Of a stretch of DNA of 64,000 bases, positions 26,491 through 36,463 are shown piece by piece. How positions within the stretch are numbered: the stretch's first letter is position 1; each line of letters opens with the position of its first letter. Position numbers and translations under genes: made by a program. Below the pieces are notes generated by a model that worked only from the letters and a program-made list of their open reading frames with translations, did no database searches and had not been told where the DNA came from. The stretch is from Mesobacillus maritimus (GTDB lineage: Bacteria > Bacillota > Bacilli > Bacillales > Cytobacillaceae): positions 1 to 64,000 of the forward strand of contig NZ_JACWFH010000005.1 in NCBI RefSeq assembly GCF_019749255.1, written 5' to 3'.

Positions 26491-27849
26491 TTACTTGGTT
26501 GATGTTAATGTTGGTAAGTAGTATTCATTTACAAATTGTGTCGTTGTATAACCTGATAAAAATTGCTTGTGACTAACGGTTTGTATCAGCATCGGGATGT
26601 TTGTTTTTATCCCTTCAATTTTGTACTCTTCAAGTGCCAACTTGAGTCTTGAACATGCTTCAAAGCGGGTTCCTCCCCAAGCAATCAGCTTCCCAATCAT
26701 CGGGTCATAGAAAGGAGTTACTTGAGAGCCAGCTTCGATTGCACATTCATTTCGAATTCCATCACCTTGTGGCAGCTGGAATTCCGTGATTTTCCCAGGT
26801 GAAGGGAAGAAAGTCTTCGGATCTTCTGCATAAATTCTTACCTCAATAGCATGTCCGTTTCGCTTTACATCTTCTTTAGTAAAAGAGAGCTTCTCACCCA
26901 CAGCCACTTTTAATTGCTCTTCAACAAGATCAAGACCAGTGATTTCCTCTGTTACGGGATGCTCGACTTGTAATCTCGTATTCATTTCAAGAAAATAGAA
27001 ATTTTGCTCTTTATCTACTAGAAATTCAATCGTACCGGCGTTTGAATACCCAATATGTTGAGCAGCCTTTACTGCGGCCTCTAACATATTTGAGCGGGTT
27101 TCTTCATTAATAAAAGGCGATGGTGCTTCCTCTACCACTTTTTGGTTCCTTCGCTGAATCGAGCATTCTCTTTCCCAAAGTGGAACAACATTGCCGTGAG
27201 AATCGGCAAGAATCTGCACTTCAATATGATGCGGCTCATCAATATACTTTTCTAAAAACATTGCACCGTCCCCAAAAAAGGATTCTGCTCGTTTTTTATT
27301 TCCTGCAAATGCTTTTAAGAGCTCCTCCTCTGAATGAACAAGTTGCATGCCGATACCTCCACCACCAGCAGACGCTTTCAGCATGAGTGGATAGCCTATT
27401 TCCTTCGCAGCTAACACCGCTTCTTCTTCACTTTCAAGCGATGTGTTGATTCCCTCAATAATGGGGACGCCCGCTTCCTTCATTGTTTTACGTGCTTCAA
27501 TTTTGCTGCCCATTGACGCAATAATTTCAGGAGATGGTCCAATAAACACAAGGTTTTCCTCATTACATTTCTTGGCGAATGCTGCATTTTCAGATAATAA
27601 CCCATACCCAGGATGAACAGCTTCTGCCCCACTTTTCTTAGCGATTGAGATAATCTCATCAGCATTCAAATAACTCTGATTTACTGGGGGTTTTCCCACA
27701 CAATAAGCTTCATCCGCCTCACGTACGAACAATGACTCCGCATCAGCTTCAGAATAAATTGCCACGGTTTTGATTCCGAGTTTTTGACAAGTACGGATCA
27801 CTCTTAAAGCAATCTCACCACGGTTTGCAATTAATATTTTTGAGAACAA
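26491..27849 (-). CDS. yngH: Biotin carboxylase subunit of methylcrotonyl-CoA carboxylase
   Basis: 452 residues. Biotin carboxylase/ATP-grasp signatures: FSKILIANRGEIALRVIRTC at the start, LMLKASAGGGGIGMQLVHS near 155-173, ECSIQRRNQKVVEEAPSP near 228-245 and FLEMNTRLQVEHPVTE near 283-298. It carboxylates biotin using ATP and bicarbonate. In the alpha subunits of many organisms the biotin domain is fused; here it is a separate gene, as in B. subtilis. Confidence 0.95.
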   Translation of the reverse strand: MFSKILIANRGEIALRVIRTCQKLGIKTVAIYSEADAESLFVREADEAYCVGKPPVNQSYLNADEIISIAKKSGAEAVHPGYGLLSENAAFAKKCNEENLVFIGPSPEIIASMGSKIEARKTMKEAGVPIIEGINTSLESEEEAVLAAKEIGYPLMLKASAGGGGIGMQLVHSEEELLKAFAGNKKRAESFFGDGAMFLEKYIDEPHHIEVQILADSHGNVVPLWERECSIQRRNQKVVEEAPSPFINEETRSNMLEAAVKAAQHIGYSNAGTIEFLVDKEQNFYFLEMNTRLQVEHPVTEEITGLDLVEEQLKVAVGEKLSFTKEDVKRNGHAIEVRIYAEDPKTFFPSPGKITEFQLPQGDGIRNECAIEAGSQVTPFYDPMIGKLIAWGGTRFEACSRLKLALEEYKIEGIKTNIPMLIQTVSHKQFLSGYTTTQFVNEYYLPTLTSTK

Positions 27850-27870
27850 GGTAATCTCACCTTCCTTTCA

Positions 27871-29505
27871 CTAAGTTAGTTGATTAATAGACTGTTCACG
27901 CAACTTAAATTTTTGGATTTTTCCTGAAGCTGTCATCGGATAAGCATCTGTAAAAAAGATTTTCCTTGGGATTTTATGGCGAGAAATTTTGCCTTTAAAA
28001 TAGTCTTGGATTTCTTCTGCTGTTGCTGTCATATTGTCTTTTAAAATAATCCAGGCAATGACTTCTTCACCGTATTTTTCATCTGGAACACCAACCACCT
28101 GGGCATCGAGAACCTTAGGGTGGGTATAGAGGAATTCTTCTATCTCACGCGGGTAAATATTCTCACCACCACGAATGATCATATCCTTAAGGCGTCCTGT
28201 AATCCGACAATAACCATTTTGGTCCATCACCGCTAAATCGCCAGTATGTAGCCAGCCTTCTTCATCGATTGCTTCTCTTGTCGCATCCGGATTTTTATAA
28301 TATCCTTTCATCACATGATAACCTCGTGTGCATAGCTCTCCTTGCTGGTTAAACGGTAATTCCGAGGAAGTTCCTGGTTGAACGATTTTCACCTCAACAT
28401 TGGGAAGGGCTCTCCCAACAGTTTCAACTCTTAGTTCGAGTGGGTCGTCAGTCCGAGTTTGTGTGATAACAGGTGAAGATTCTGTTTGGCCGTAACAAAT
28501 GGTGATTTCCGTCATGTTCATCTTATTGATTACATTTTTCATCACCTCTACTGGACAATTCGATCCAGCCATTACCCCTGTTCTTAGTGTAGACAAATCA
28601 TAATTTTCAAAATTCGAATGATTCAATTCCGCAATAAACATCGTAGGAACACCATGAAGTGCCGTGCATCTCTCTTGTTCGACAGTCCTAAGCACCGTTT
28701 CCGGGTCAAACTCTTGAACGGGAACCATAGTTGCTCCAACACTGACTGCTGCAAGGGTACCAATCACGCAACCGAAGCAGTGAAAAAATGGGACTGGAAT
28801 ACATAACCGGTCTTCATCGGTCAGGTTCATACAATGTGCTATATTGTACCCATTATTCGTCAGGTTACTATGCGTAAGCATAACCCCCTTCGGAAATCCG
28901 GTGGTGCCCGAGGTGTATTGCATATTAATGACATCGTCAGGATCCAATTCTGCTGTTCGCTGTTGCAATTCTTCATTAGAAACTCTACTAGCCATTTTGA
29001 TGATATCGGACCAATTAAATGCTCCGTTATATTTCTTTTCGCTAAAAACGATGACATTTTTTAAAAGTGGTAACCGTTTAGAGTTAAGCTGTCCCGGTGC
29101 TGAAGTTTCAAGTTCTGGACAAAGCTCGTAAATTGAGTCAATATAAGAATTCCCTCTAAAATCTTCAATTAAAAATAGGGTCGTTGCATCGGATTGTCTC
29201 AATAAATACTCTAATTCTGCTGAACGATAATTTGTGTTGACTGTGACTAGAACGGCTCCCATTTTCCCAGTTCCATATTGCAGGCTCACCCATTCTGGGA
29301 TATTTGAAGCCCAAACAGCAACATTTTCCCCTTTTTCAATCCCAAGTGCCATCAAACCTTTGGCTACTTGTTCGCAAACATCATTGAATTCGCGATAAGA
29401 GTATCTTAGCCCACGATCCGGATATACGAGGGCATCTTGGTTAGGTATTTCCAATGCTTTCTCGGCTAACAGTTCACCAACAGTTTTACGAATCAATTCG
29501 GCCAT
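27871..29505 (-). CDS. yngI: AMP-binding acyl-CoA synthetase
   Basis: 544 residues of the adenylate-forming family. The P-loop-like MQYTSGTTGFPKGVMLTHSN lies near 194-213, the A5 motif CYGQTESSPV near 337, the A7/A8 motifs WLHTGDLAVMDQNGYCRITG near 413-432, and the C-terminal catalytic Lys in MTASGKIQKFKLRE. It activates a carboxylic acid to its CoA ester. Within this operon isovalerate or methylcrotonate, or acetoacetate, are reasonable substrates, but sequence does not decide. It is 17 bp after the acyl-CoA dehydrogenase gene. Confidence 0.88.
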   Translation of the reverse strand: MAELIRKTVGELLAEKALEIPNQDALVYPDRGLRYSYREFNDVCEQVAKGLMALGIEKGENVAVWASNIPEWVSLQYGTGKMGAVLVTVNTNYRSAELEYLLRQSDATTLFLIEDFRGNSYIDSIYELCPELETSAPGQLNSKRLPLLKNVIVFSEKKYNGAFNWSDIIKMASRVSNEELQQRTAELDPDDVINMQYTSGTTGFPKGVMLTHSNLTNNGYNIAHCMNLTDEDRLCIPVPFFHCFGCVIGTLAAVSVGATMVPVQEFDPETVLRTVEQERCTALHGVPTMFIAELNHSNFENYDLSTLRTGVMAGSNCPVEVMKNVINKMNMTEITICYGQTESSPVITQTRTDDPLELRVETVGRALPNVEVKIVQPGTSSELPFNQQGELCTRGYHVMKGYYKNPDATREAIDEEGWLHTGDLAVMDQNGYCRITGRLKDMIIRGGENIYPREIEEFLYTHPKVLDAQVVGVPDEKYGEEVIAWIILKDNMTATAEEIQDYFKGKISRHKIPRKIFFTDAYPMTASGKIQKFKLREQSINQLT

Positions 29506-29522
29506 TCATTTACCTCCTACAA

Positions 29523-30665
29523 TTAACATCCTAAGTGACGGGCAATGACTAAGCGTTGAATCTCTGATGTTCCTTCGCCAATTTCCATTAATTTAATATC
29601 GCGCAAATGCCTTTCTACGTCATATTCCTTCATATAACCTGCACCACCATGAATCTGAATCGCTTGGTTACAAATGCGGAATCCTGCTTCTGATGCAAAC
29701 AGTTTTGCAAACGCAGCTTCTTTTCCAAATGGCTTCCCTTGATCTTTTAACCACGCAGCCTTATACACTTGATTACGTGCCAGTTCTAACTCCATCGCCA
29801 TATCAGCCAATTTAAATTGAATAGCTTGAAATTTAGATATAGACTGGCCAAACTGTTGACGCTCCTTTGCAAATTGAAGGGCTTTATCTAAAGCTGCTTG
29901 AGCAATCCCTACTGAAAGAGCAGCAATGGAAATACGCCCTCCATCAAGGGTAAATAAAAATTGACTAAACCCCTTCTTCTCATCACCAAGGAGATTTTCT
30001 CTTGGAACACGAACATTTTCCAAGATAATTTCACAAGTATTTGAGCCGCGAACACCCATTTTGTCGTAGTTGGAGGAGATGGTAACCCCTGGAGTATCAC
30101 TTGGGACAATGATTGCTGATACAATATTTCGCCCATCTTCTCGTTTACCCGTGACAGCGGTTACAATAATTTGGCGGGAAAAGCTCGCATTTGTAATCCA
30201 GCATTTTTCTCCGTTAATAACCCATTCATCACCATCCAGTACCGCTCTCGTCCGAGTACCACCTGCATCAGAGCCAGCATTCGGTTCTGTTAGACCAAAC
30301 GCACCCATTGTTTTTCCTTTCGCCATTGGCACTAGCCATTCCTGCTTTTGTTTTTCAGTTCCAAAATAATAAATTGGACTTGCCCCAAGACTCGTATTAG
30401 CTGCATAGCTTAACCCAGTCCCTCCACATGCTTTTCCTATTTCTTCTACGGCAATGCAATACGAGATTGTGTCACCGCCAGCACCACCATACTTCTCTGG
30501 GAACGGGATACCCAGTAACCCTAACTCTCCTAATCTCTCAAACGTTTCGTAGCGCATTTTAGAGGCTTCATCAATTTCACGTGCATATGGTTTAATTTCT
30601 TTTTCCGCAAAGTCTCTTACCATTTCCTGAAGCATTTGCTGTTCATTGGTTAATTCGAAATTCAT
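29523..30665 (-). CDS. yngJ: Acyl-CoA dehydrogenase (probable isovaleryl-CoA dehydrogenase)
   Basis: 380 residues, full length. Family signatures are GAFGLTEPNAGSDAGGTRTR (about 135-154) for FAD/substrate contact and QIHGGAGYMKEYDVERHLRD (about 337-356). The catalytic Glu should be near IGEGTSEIQRLVIARHL. The enzyme oxidises acyl-CoA to enoyl-CoA with transfer to ETF. As the first structural gene of a leucine degradation operon, isovaleryl-CoA to 3-methylcrotonyl-CoA is the expected reaction. Two operator-like inverted repeats and a promoter lie immediately upstream. Confidence 0.92.
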   Translation of the reverse strand: MNFELTNEQQMLQEMVRDFAEKEIKPYAREIDEASKMRYETFERLGELGLLGIPFPEKYGGAGGDTISYCIAVEEIGKACGGTGLSYAANTSLGASPIYYFGTEKQKQEWLVPMAKGKTMGAFGLTEPNAGSDAGGTRTRAVLDGDEWVINGEKCWITNASFSRQIIVTAVTGKREDGRNIVSAIIVPSDTPGVTISSNYDKMGVRGSNTCEIILENVRVPRENLLGDEKKGFSQFLFTLDGGRISIAALSVGIAQAALDKALQFAKERQQFGQSISKFQAIQFKLADMAMELELARNQVYKAAWLKDQGKPFGKEAAFAKLFASEAGFRICNQAIQIHGGAGYMKEYDVERHLRDIKLMEIGEGTSEIQRLVIARHLGC

Positions 30666-30684
30666 CAGATTCTCTCCTTTTCAA

Positions 30685-30698
30685 ACGGACTAGTCGGT
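30685..30698. promoter_or_regulatory. Operator-like inverted repeat 1 of the leucine degradation operon
   Basis: ACGGAC-TA-GTCGGT (one mismatch between 6-bp arms). It lies between the -10 region and the yngJ start, where a bound TetR protein would block transcription. It shares the extended GTCGGTCTGTT sequence with the second repeat. Confidence 0.7.
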
Positions 30699-30714
30699 CT
30701 GTTTTAACTATAAA

Positions 30715-30743
30715 TATAAAACGATACTGATATGCACCAACAA
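30715..30743 (-). promoter_or_regulatory. Candidate promoter of the leucine degradation operon
   Basis: On the minus strand TTGTTG (30738-30743), 17 bp, then TTTATA (30715-30720). It sits between the two operator-like repeats. No SigE-type promoter of the kind described for the B. subtilis yng operon was recognised here. Confidence 0.55.
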
Positions 30744-30750
30744 GGTTCGT

Positions 30751-30764
30751 ACCGACTGGTCGGT
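30751..30764. promoter_or_regulatory. Operator-like inverted repeat 2 of the leucine degradation operon
   Basis: ACCGAC-TG-GTCGGT with perfect 6-bp arms. It is 66 bp from repeat 1 and just upstream of the -35 element. It is the natural target for the TetR protein encoded beside it. Confidence 0.72.
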
Positions 30765-30789
30765 CTGTTATTGTTATTTTAATAGCCAG

Positions 30790-31425
30790 CTACTTTTCTA
30801 TAGGCTGACCTTTAATTAAAAATAATTGTACATCTTTTTGACTCATTGCCTGTTCTGTTAGAAGCGAATGAAGTAATAAATCATTAAAGATGCGTGCAAT
30901 CGATTCAATTGTTAATGGACCGTCTTTGTTAAACCATTTATACGTCCAATTCACCATGCCAATAATCGCCATGGTTGAGATTTCAGCGGGTACTTCAGCA
31001 CGGAACTCTCCTTGTGCCTGCCCTTCTCGGATAACTTGAGTCAGGAGTTTTCGATAATCGTCACGCTTTTCATTAATTCTCTGATTAAATTCTCCGGTTA
31101 AGTACATGCTTTCTTGGTAAAAAACAGTAATATGTGGTTTATACAAGTCAAATACTTTGGTGAAAGATTGAATAATGGCACAAAGGCGAGTAACTGGTGT
31201 TTCAAAATCATCATATGCTTCACGTGCCTTTTCAAGAACATAGGAGATAAATACATCGTGGATGTGGTAGAGCAATTCATCTTTGGATTTAAAATTGTGG
31301 TAAAATCCCCCCTTTGATGTTCCAGATTCTAAGACGATCTGGTCAACCGTAACCCCGTGATACCCATTTTTCTCAAATAGTACAAGGGCTGTTTCAATGA
31401 TTCGTGCCTTAAGCGTCTTTTTCAT
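30790..31425 (-). CDS. TetR/AcrR-family regulator of the leucine degradation operon
   Basis: 211 residues. The N-terminal helix-turn-helix reads IIETALVLFEKNGYHGVTVD, then ESGTSKGGFYHNFKSKDELL. The C-terminal ligand domain is typical of regulators that respond to acyl-CoA. Start: the third of three close in-frame ATGs is chosen because AAAGGA is then 8 bases upstream; the frame extends to 31455. The gene reads toward the operon, with 124 bp between that contain a promoter and two matching inverted repeats, so it most likely represses yngJ to scoB and is released by an acyl-CoA intermediate. The inducer is inference. Confidence 0.88.
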   Translation of the reverse strand: MKKTLKARIIETALVLFEKNGYHGVTVDQIVLESGTSKGGFYHNFKSKDELLYHIHDVFISYVLEKAREAYDDFETPVTRLCAIIQSFTKVFDLYKPHITVFYQESMYLTGEFNQRINEKRDDYRKLLTQVIREGQAQGEFRAEVPAEISTMAIIGMVNWTYKWFNKDGPLTIESIARIFNDLLLHSLLTEQAMSQKDVQLFLIKGQPIEK

Positions 31426-31516
31426 TTTCATCATCCTTTGGAAAAATAGTATCATAGAGTAAACGAGAAAATCAATTAATAATTCAAAATATACGGTTTA
31501 TTACGAACATTATTGC

Positions 31517-31564
31517 AAAAAAAAACTTAGCAAACAGTATTTACCAATACTGTGGTTGCTAAGC
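31517..31564 (-). terminator. Terminator of the ABC binding protein gene
   Basis: CTTAGCAA-CAGTATT forms a long stem with its complement across a short loop; on the minus strand it runs into a stretch of nine T. Confidence 0.88.
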
Positions 31565-31588
31565 TACTATCCTACAATATTTCAAATT

Positions 31589-32788
31589 CTATTTTACTAG
31601 TGGGAGGGCTATTACTTGCCCATCTTCAACAGCCCCGGCTTGGATCTCCCATTGTAAACTTCCTACTTCGCTCATTCCTGAAAGGGGAATGACGGCCTTT
31701 TCCTCTGGAATATTTGGAATTCCTTCATTCACTGCAGACATGATTGCACTGCGGTCTTCCACTGTCTTGGCTGCTTTCATTGCCTCCACTAATACAAATA
31801 AACCCTGATAGCTTAAAGAAGAGTCTGCAGTTGCATACTTCTCATTGAATTTTTCTTGATAGTTTTTCACAAATAACTTACTCGCCTCACTGCCAATTTG
31901 GTCAACTGGCAATACTCCAACTGAACCATTTAAATGTTCATACCCACCTATAACGCCGGACATTTCTTCCATTTTCGCTTGATCCATAATCATGTATGAA
32001 CCTGTATAGCCTAATTCTTGAGCTTGTTTAACCACCTTGGCAGTCGGTTCTGATGGCCCGCCGACAAAAAGAACATCTGGTTTTTGTTTCAATACATTAG
32101 TCATAATAGTAAAGTAATCTGTGTCTTTAGCAAAATCAATTTCACCTTTAAAGACAAATTCTCCACCCATTTCTTCCCACACTGGTTCAATTACATTTAA
32201 CCAATCTTTCCCATACTGAGAATTTGTTGGGATGAGCGCCATTTTCTTTCCGTAGTGTTCCATAATGTATTTACTAAAAGTTTTAGGCCAAATATTGTAT
32301 TGAGGTGAGATTCCAATCATCATTTTATTTCCCTGCTCATACATCCTCGGCTCACTTGTTTGCGCCATGAGGATTACATTTTCTTTTTCATTAAAAGTCT
32401 GTGAGGCAAACACTCCCCCGCTGTGCGGAATCCAGACGGCAACAGGGTCATTTTCAGTGGCCATTCGCTGAACATTGACACCTGTTTCATTTGGCAAATA
32501 TTTATCATCCATTGGAATCAGCTTGATTTTGTACGTTTTTCCTTCTATCTCAAAACCTGTTTCATTGATTTCATCAGCCGCCATTTTCAGTCCGTTTAAC
32601 ACATTTACGCCGTATTGTGCTGCAGCTCCACTTAATGGACCACTATACCCAACGACAACCTCATTTTCCCCAGCCTCCGCTGGTTTCGAACTTCCAGCTT
32701 CTTTACTCTTGCCGCCTGCACAAGCAACTAGACTTCCTACCAATAATATCAAAATCGCAAATAAACTTACCTGTTTTAGTCTCTTCAA
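31589..32788 (-). CDS. ABC transporter substrate-binding lipoprotein, branched-chain amino acid (LivJ/peripla_BP_6) type
   Basis: 399 residues. The lipoprotein signal peptide ends in LVAC with Cys23. The mature protein begins with a Gly/Ser/Glu-rich linker, then VVVGYSGPLSGAAAQYGVNV (about 45-64), the type I periplasmic-binding fold of amino-acid or amide receptors. It is encoded 13 bp after an acyl-CoA ligase gene and has no permease or ATPase gene in the window. The ligand could be a carboxylic or amino acid fed to the ligase, or to the leucine pathway, but this is inferred from position only. AGGGGAGGGA precedes the ATG. Confidence 0.85.
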   Translation of the reverse strand: MKRLKQVSLFAILILLVGSLVACAGGKSKEAGSSKPAEAGENEVVVGYSGPLSGAAAQYGVNVLNGLKMAADEINETGFEIEGKTYKIKLIPMDDKYLPNETGVNVQRMATENDPVAVWIPHSGGVFASQTFNEKENVILMAQTSEPRMYEQGNKMMIGISPQYNIWPKTFSKYIMEHYGKKMALIPTNSQYGKDWLNVIEPVWEEMGGEFVFKGEIDFAKDTDYFTIMTNVLKQKPDVLFVGGPSEPTAKVVKQAQELGYTGSYMIMDQAKMEEMSGVIGGYEHLNGSVGVLPVDQIGSEASKLFVKNYQEKFNEKYATADSSLSYQGLFVLVEAMKAAKTVEDRSAIMSAVNEGIPNIPEEKAVIPLSGMSEVGSLQWEIQAGAVEDGQVIALPLVK

Positions 32789-32801
32789 ATCGTTCCCTCC
32801 C

Positions 32802-34448
32802 CTATTTTCTAGCCTGAAGCTTTTTCAACTCCTGGTCCCTTAGTTCTCTTTTTAACAGCTTCCCTACACTGGATTTAGGAAGTTCGTCCCTAAATTCAAT
32901 GTGCTTTGGTACCTTATAGGCTGCTAAGTACTGACCGCAAAATGAGATAATTTCATCTTCTGTCACTATTTTATTTTCCTTTAAAGCAATATAGGCTTTG
33001 ACGGTTTCACCGCGGTATTCATCAGGAATGCCAATGACAATCACTTCTTTGATGGCAGGAATTTGATAAATAACCTCCTCAATTTCCCGAGGATAAATAT
33101 TGTATCCACTTGCGATAATCATATCTTTTTTACGGTCCACGATGTAAAGATACCCTTCCTCATCCATATACGCGATATCACCTGTGTGAAGCCAGCCATC
33201 TCTAAGGACTACATTTGTTTCCTCAGGTTTATTCCAATATCCTTTCATAACTTGTGGTCCTTTAATAACTAGTTCACCTTTACTGCCAATTGGTGCCTCT
33301 TCAAACCCTTTATCCGTTTCAACGACAATCTTTGCAGTCGTATTGGGCAGAGGAACACCGACACTGCCCACTTTCACTCTTGAATAAGGTTGATTAGTCG
33401 TTCCAGATGTGGCTTCTGATAACCCATATCCATCAGAAAGAACCGCATCTTTACCCATTAATTTTTTGAATTGAAGATACTTTTCAAATGGCATAGGAGA
33501 ACCGCCGCAAAAAAACGCTTTAATTTTATTGATTCCATATGTTTCAACGTGAGGAGCATTTAAAAGTGCATTATACATGGTGGGAACGCCAAAGAAGAAT
33601 AATGGAGGGTCATTCTTGATGATATTGAGCACGGTCTCCGGCTCAAACCGAGGGAGAATAATTTGTTTGTAGCCAAAGCGGAAACCGGTTAAACATACAT
33701 TGGCTAGTCCAAAAATATGAAAAAGCGGAAGAAAACTAATAGCCACTCTGTTCAAATCTTGCTGGGCTTCAAATCGTTTAAATAAAAATTCATTTACTAT
33801 TTCTACCTGGTTGATAAAATTTTGATGCGTTAGCATAACACCTTTAGAGACACCAGTTGTTCCACCAGTATATTGGAGAACGGCAATATCCTCAATTGGA
33901 TTAATGTTAATCTTCGGTGCTTTTGTTTGATACGTTTGAAGGAAATCATCCAAGTACTTATCTTCATTAGCAAGATGGATGTTAGTGTCTTCTTCAGTTT
34001 GGACGACGATAATTTTTCTTAGAGAAGTTTCATCTTGAACTCGCTTTACCCGCTCGTAAACTGTATCAGAACATATCATATACTCTGCCCCAGTATCATT
34101 TAACTGGTAAAGGATTTCCCGCTCAACGTACATAGGATTTGTCTGGACAACGATGCCTCCTAAACGGACAACACCAAAGAATGAAAAAACATAAGCTGGA
34201 CCATTTTGCATCATGATTGATAAACGGTCCCCTTTTCTAAATCCCTGCTGATAAAGACATCCTGCGAGCCTCTCAGAAATCTCATAAACTTCTCGATATG
34301 TCCACTGCTTGTCATAAAACTCCAAGGAGATTTCAGAATCAAATCTTTTCACTGACTCCGCTAATAGATCTGACAGTGTCTTTTTTTCAATTGTGACATT
34401 CGAAACAACATCATTAGGATAAAAATGTAGCCAGCGTTTTTCTGTCAT
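32802..34448 (-). CDS. Long-chain fatty acid (or related) CoA ligase
   Basis: 548 residues of the adenylate-forming family. Motifs: LQYTGGTTGVSKGVMLTHQN near 188-207, SDGYGLSEATSGT near 340, WLHTGDIAYMDEEGYLYIVD near 415-434, and the catalytic Lys in LPKSSVGKLLKREL near the C-terminus. It activates a free carboxylic acid to CoA ester with ATP. It is the first gene of a two-gene unit with the binding lipoprotein. AGGAGG precedes the ATG. The substrate chain length is not decided by sequence. Confidence 0.88.
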   Translation of the reverse strand: MTEKRWLHFYPNDVVSNVTIEKKTLSDLLAESVKRFDSEISLEFYDKQWTYREVYEISERLAGCLYQQGFRKGDRLSIMMQNGPAYVFSFFGVVRLGGIVVQTNPMYVEREILYQLNDTGAEYMICSDTVYERVKRVQDETSLRKIIVVQTEEDTNIHLANEDKYLDDFLQTYQTKAPKININPIEDIAVLQYTGGTTGVSKGVMLTHQNFINQVEIVNEFLFKRFEAQQDLNRVAISFLPLFHIFGLANVCLTGFRFGYKQIILPRFEPETVLNIIKNDPPLFFFGVPTMYNALLNAPHVETYGINKIKAFFCGGSPMPFEKYLQFKKLMGKDAVLSDGYGLSEATSGTTNQPYSRVKVGSVGVPLPNTTAKIVVETDKGFEEAPIGSKGELVIKGPQVMKGYWNKPEETNVVLRDGWLHTGDIAYMDEEGYLYIVDRKKDMIIASGYNIYPREIEEVIYQIPAIKEVIVIGIPDEYRGETVKAYIALKENKIVTEDEIISFCGQYLAAYKVPKHIEFRDELPKSSVGKLLKRELRDQELKKLQARK

Positions 34449-34584
34449 CTTCTTAACATTCCTCCTTTTCTATGTATTTAGAGTGTAATATTTTTTGAAT
34501 ATTCTATAAATAGTTATTCAACCTTAAGGTTTAAAACCCTGCATCTTTCAATTTATATTTTGAATTAATCATAATAGTTAAACG

Positions 34585-34613
34585 AAAAAGCCGAGCACTA
34601 GGGCTCGGCTTTT
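34585..34613 (-). terminator. Terminator of putP
   Basis: AAAAGCCGAGC/GCTCGGCTTTT, a perfect 11-bp stem, followed on the minus strand by further T-rich sequence. Confidence 0.9.
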
Positions 34614-34623
34614 ACATAAATCA

Positions 34624-36102
34624 TTAACTTTCTTCGTGCAGAACTTTTTCCATCTCATCAAACTTGTGATGGATTGCATCATCAGGTTTTTTCGTAAGTA
34701 AGCTTACAAAAATAACGGCAAGTAGACTTAGGAAAAACCCTGGTATCATTTCATACATGAAATCTGCAAGAATATCAATGTTCGCCCAAATCAGAACGGT
34801 AACAGCACCAACAATCATGCCGGCTAAAGCACCCCATTTGGTCATTCGCTTCCAATAAAGACTTAATAATAAAACTGGTCCAAAAGCTGACCCAAAACCA
34901 GCCCAAGCATAACCTACTAGTCCTAAAATGGTGTCACTCGGATAGAGCGAAAGACTAACACCTACAATTGCGACAATCAGCACAGCTAAACGACCAACGA
35001 AAACTAATTCCTTATCACTAGCATTTCTTTTAAAGAAGGCTTTATAAAAGTCCTCCGTTAAGGAGCTAGAAGTAACAAGAAGCTGCGAGGAAATTGTACT
35101 CATAATCGCTGCCAATACTGCGGCAAGTAAAAATCCGGTAATATACGGATGGAATAAGACATCTGCAAAATAGATAAAGATTGTTTCAGAGTTTTCTAGC
35201 GTAGTTCCATTCATAGAATGATAAGCAGCACCAGCAAGACCTGTTAACATCGCTCCGATTAGGGAAACACCCATCCAGCCCATTCCAATCCTACGCGCAG
35301 ATTTTAACTGTTTTAAACTTCCTACCGCCATAAAGCGTACGATAATATGTGGCTGACCAAAGTATCCAAGGCCCCAGGCTAATAACGAAAGGATTCCAAT
35401 AAACGTTGTCCCTTTAAATAAATTCAGCATTGCTGGGTCAATACTTCTAATCTCATCCATCGTTGCGCCGACTCCACCTACCTGGGTGAAGGCAACAATC
35501 GGTACGAGAATGAGGGCTACAAACATGATTACCCCTTGAATAAAATCGGTCATACTTACCGCTAAGAACCCACCGAAAAGTGTATATGCTACGACCACAC
35601 CGGCTGTGATCAATAATCCGGTTTGATAGTTCGCACCAAATGAACTTTCAAATAAGGTACCACCAGCTACTAGTCCAGATGAGGTATATAAAGTGTAAAA
35701 AACCAAAATAACAATCGCTGAAACAGTTCGGATCATTTTTGAGTGATCTTCGAATCGATTTTCTAAAAAGTCTGGAATTGTAATCGAATCGTTGGCCACT
35801 ATAGTATAAGTTCGTAATCTAGGAGCTAGAACAATATAATTCACATACGCCCCGACAAATAACCCAATTGACAGCCATGCTTCTGAAAGACCCGATACAA
35901 ACATCGCCCCGGGAAGTCCCATCATCATCCAGCCACTCATATCAGATGCACCAGCTGATAATGCCGTAACCGCTGGTCCAACTTTACGACCACCTAACAT
36001 ATAGTCAGAAAGGTCCGACGTCCGCCTGTAAGAATAGTATCCTACCAATAACATTACTAAAAAATAAACACCTAACGAAATAAATATTTCTACCTGCACC
36101 AA
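34624..36102 (-). CDS. putP: Sodium/proline symporter
   Basis: 492 residues with about 13 membrane helices, the sodium:solute symporter architecture. Signatures are [20 protein letters not shown] (about 32-51), where Na+ site residues lie, and [15 protein letters not shown] (about 57-71). The C-terminal Glu-rich tail is cytosolic. PutP/OpuE proteins take up proline for nutrition or osmoprotection. GGGAGA precedes the start, and a terminator closes the gene. A regulatory link to the neighbouring catabolic operon is not visible. Confidence 0.93.
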   Translation of the reverse strand: MVQVEIFISLGVYFLVMLLVGYYSYRRTSDLSDYMLGGRKVGPAVTALSAGASDMSGWMMMGLPGAMFVSGLSEAWLSIGLFVGAYVNYIVLAPRLRTYTIVANDSITIPDFLENRFEDHSKMIRTVSAIVILVFYTLYTSSGLVAGGTLFESSFGANYQTGLLITAGVVVAYTLFGGFLAVSMTDFIQGVIMFVALILVPIVAFTQVGGVGATMDEIRSIDPAMLNLFKGTTFIGILSLLAWGLGYFGQPHIIVRFMAVGSLKQLKSARRIGMGWMGVSLIGAMLTGLAGAAYHSMNGTTLENSETIFIYFADVLFHPYITGFLLAAVLAAIMSTISSQLLVTSSSLTEDFYKAFFKRNASDKELVFVGRLAVLIVAIVGVSLSLYPSDTILGLVGYAWAGFGSAFGPVLLLSLYWKRMTKWGALAGMIVGAVTVLIWANIDILADFMYEMIPGFFLSLLAVIFVSLLTKKPDDAIHHKFDEMEKVLHEES

Positions 36103-36463
36103 ATCTCTCCCTTGTTGTTTTTTTCTTCTAAACTAGTAGAAATGGGCTTAATGAATAAGCCGACTTTTTAACCCTAACAAGGATTCCAAGGTATTTCAAG
36201 GGATACGGGTTAACCGACATGCTGTTTTCCCCTTGAAAACAAAGGATTTTTTAGGGTAAAGCCTTATTAGGATGGTATATTCGTAGCTTTGAACTTATAT
36301 TACGGATAAAATTAATTTCCACCACTGTTAAAATATTACAAGTTTTTTGAATTTTCTTTCCTCTCTCTTTACCAGCACCCCATTTTTCATACAATTCTTC
36401 ATTATTAAGATCGAATAATTAGCATGAATTTTGGAAATAAACCATATCAAAAAAAGAAGCAAC
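36103..36463. other. Intergenic region upstream of putP
   Basis: AT-rich sequence with no convincing gene. It should hold the putP promoter. A short palindromic stretch (TTTTCCCCTTGAAAAC) occurs near 36222. Confidence 0.4.
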
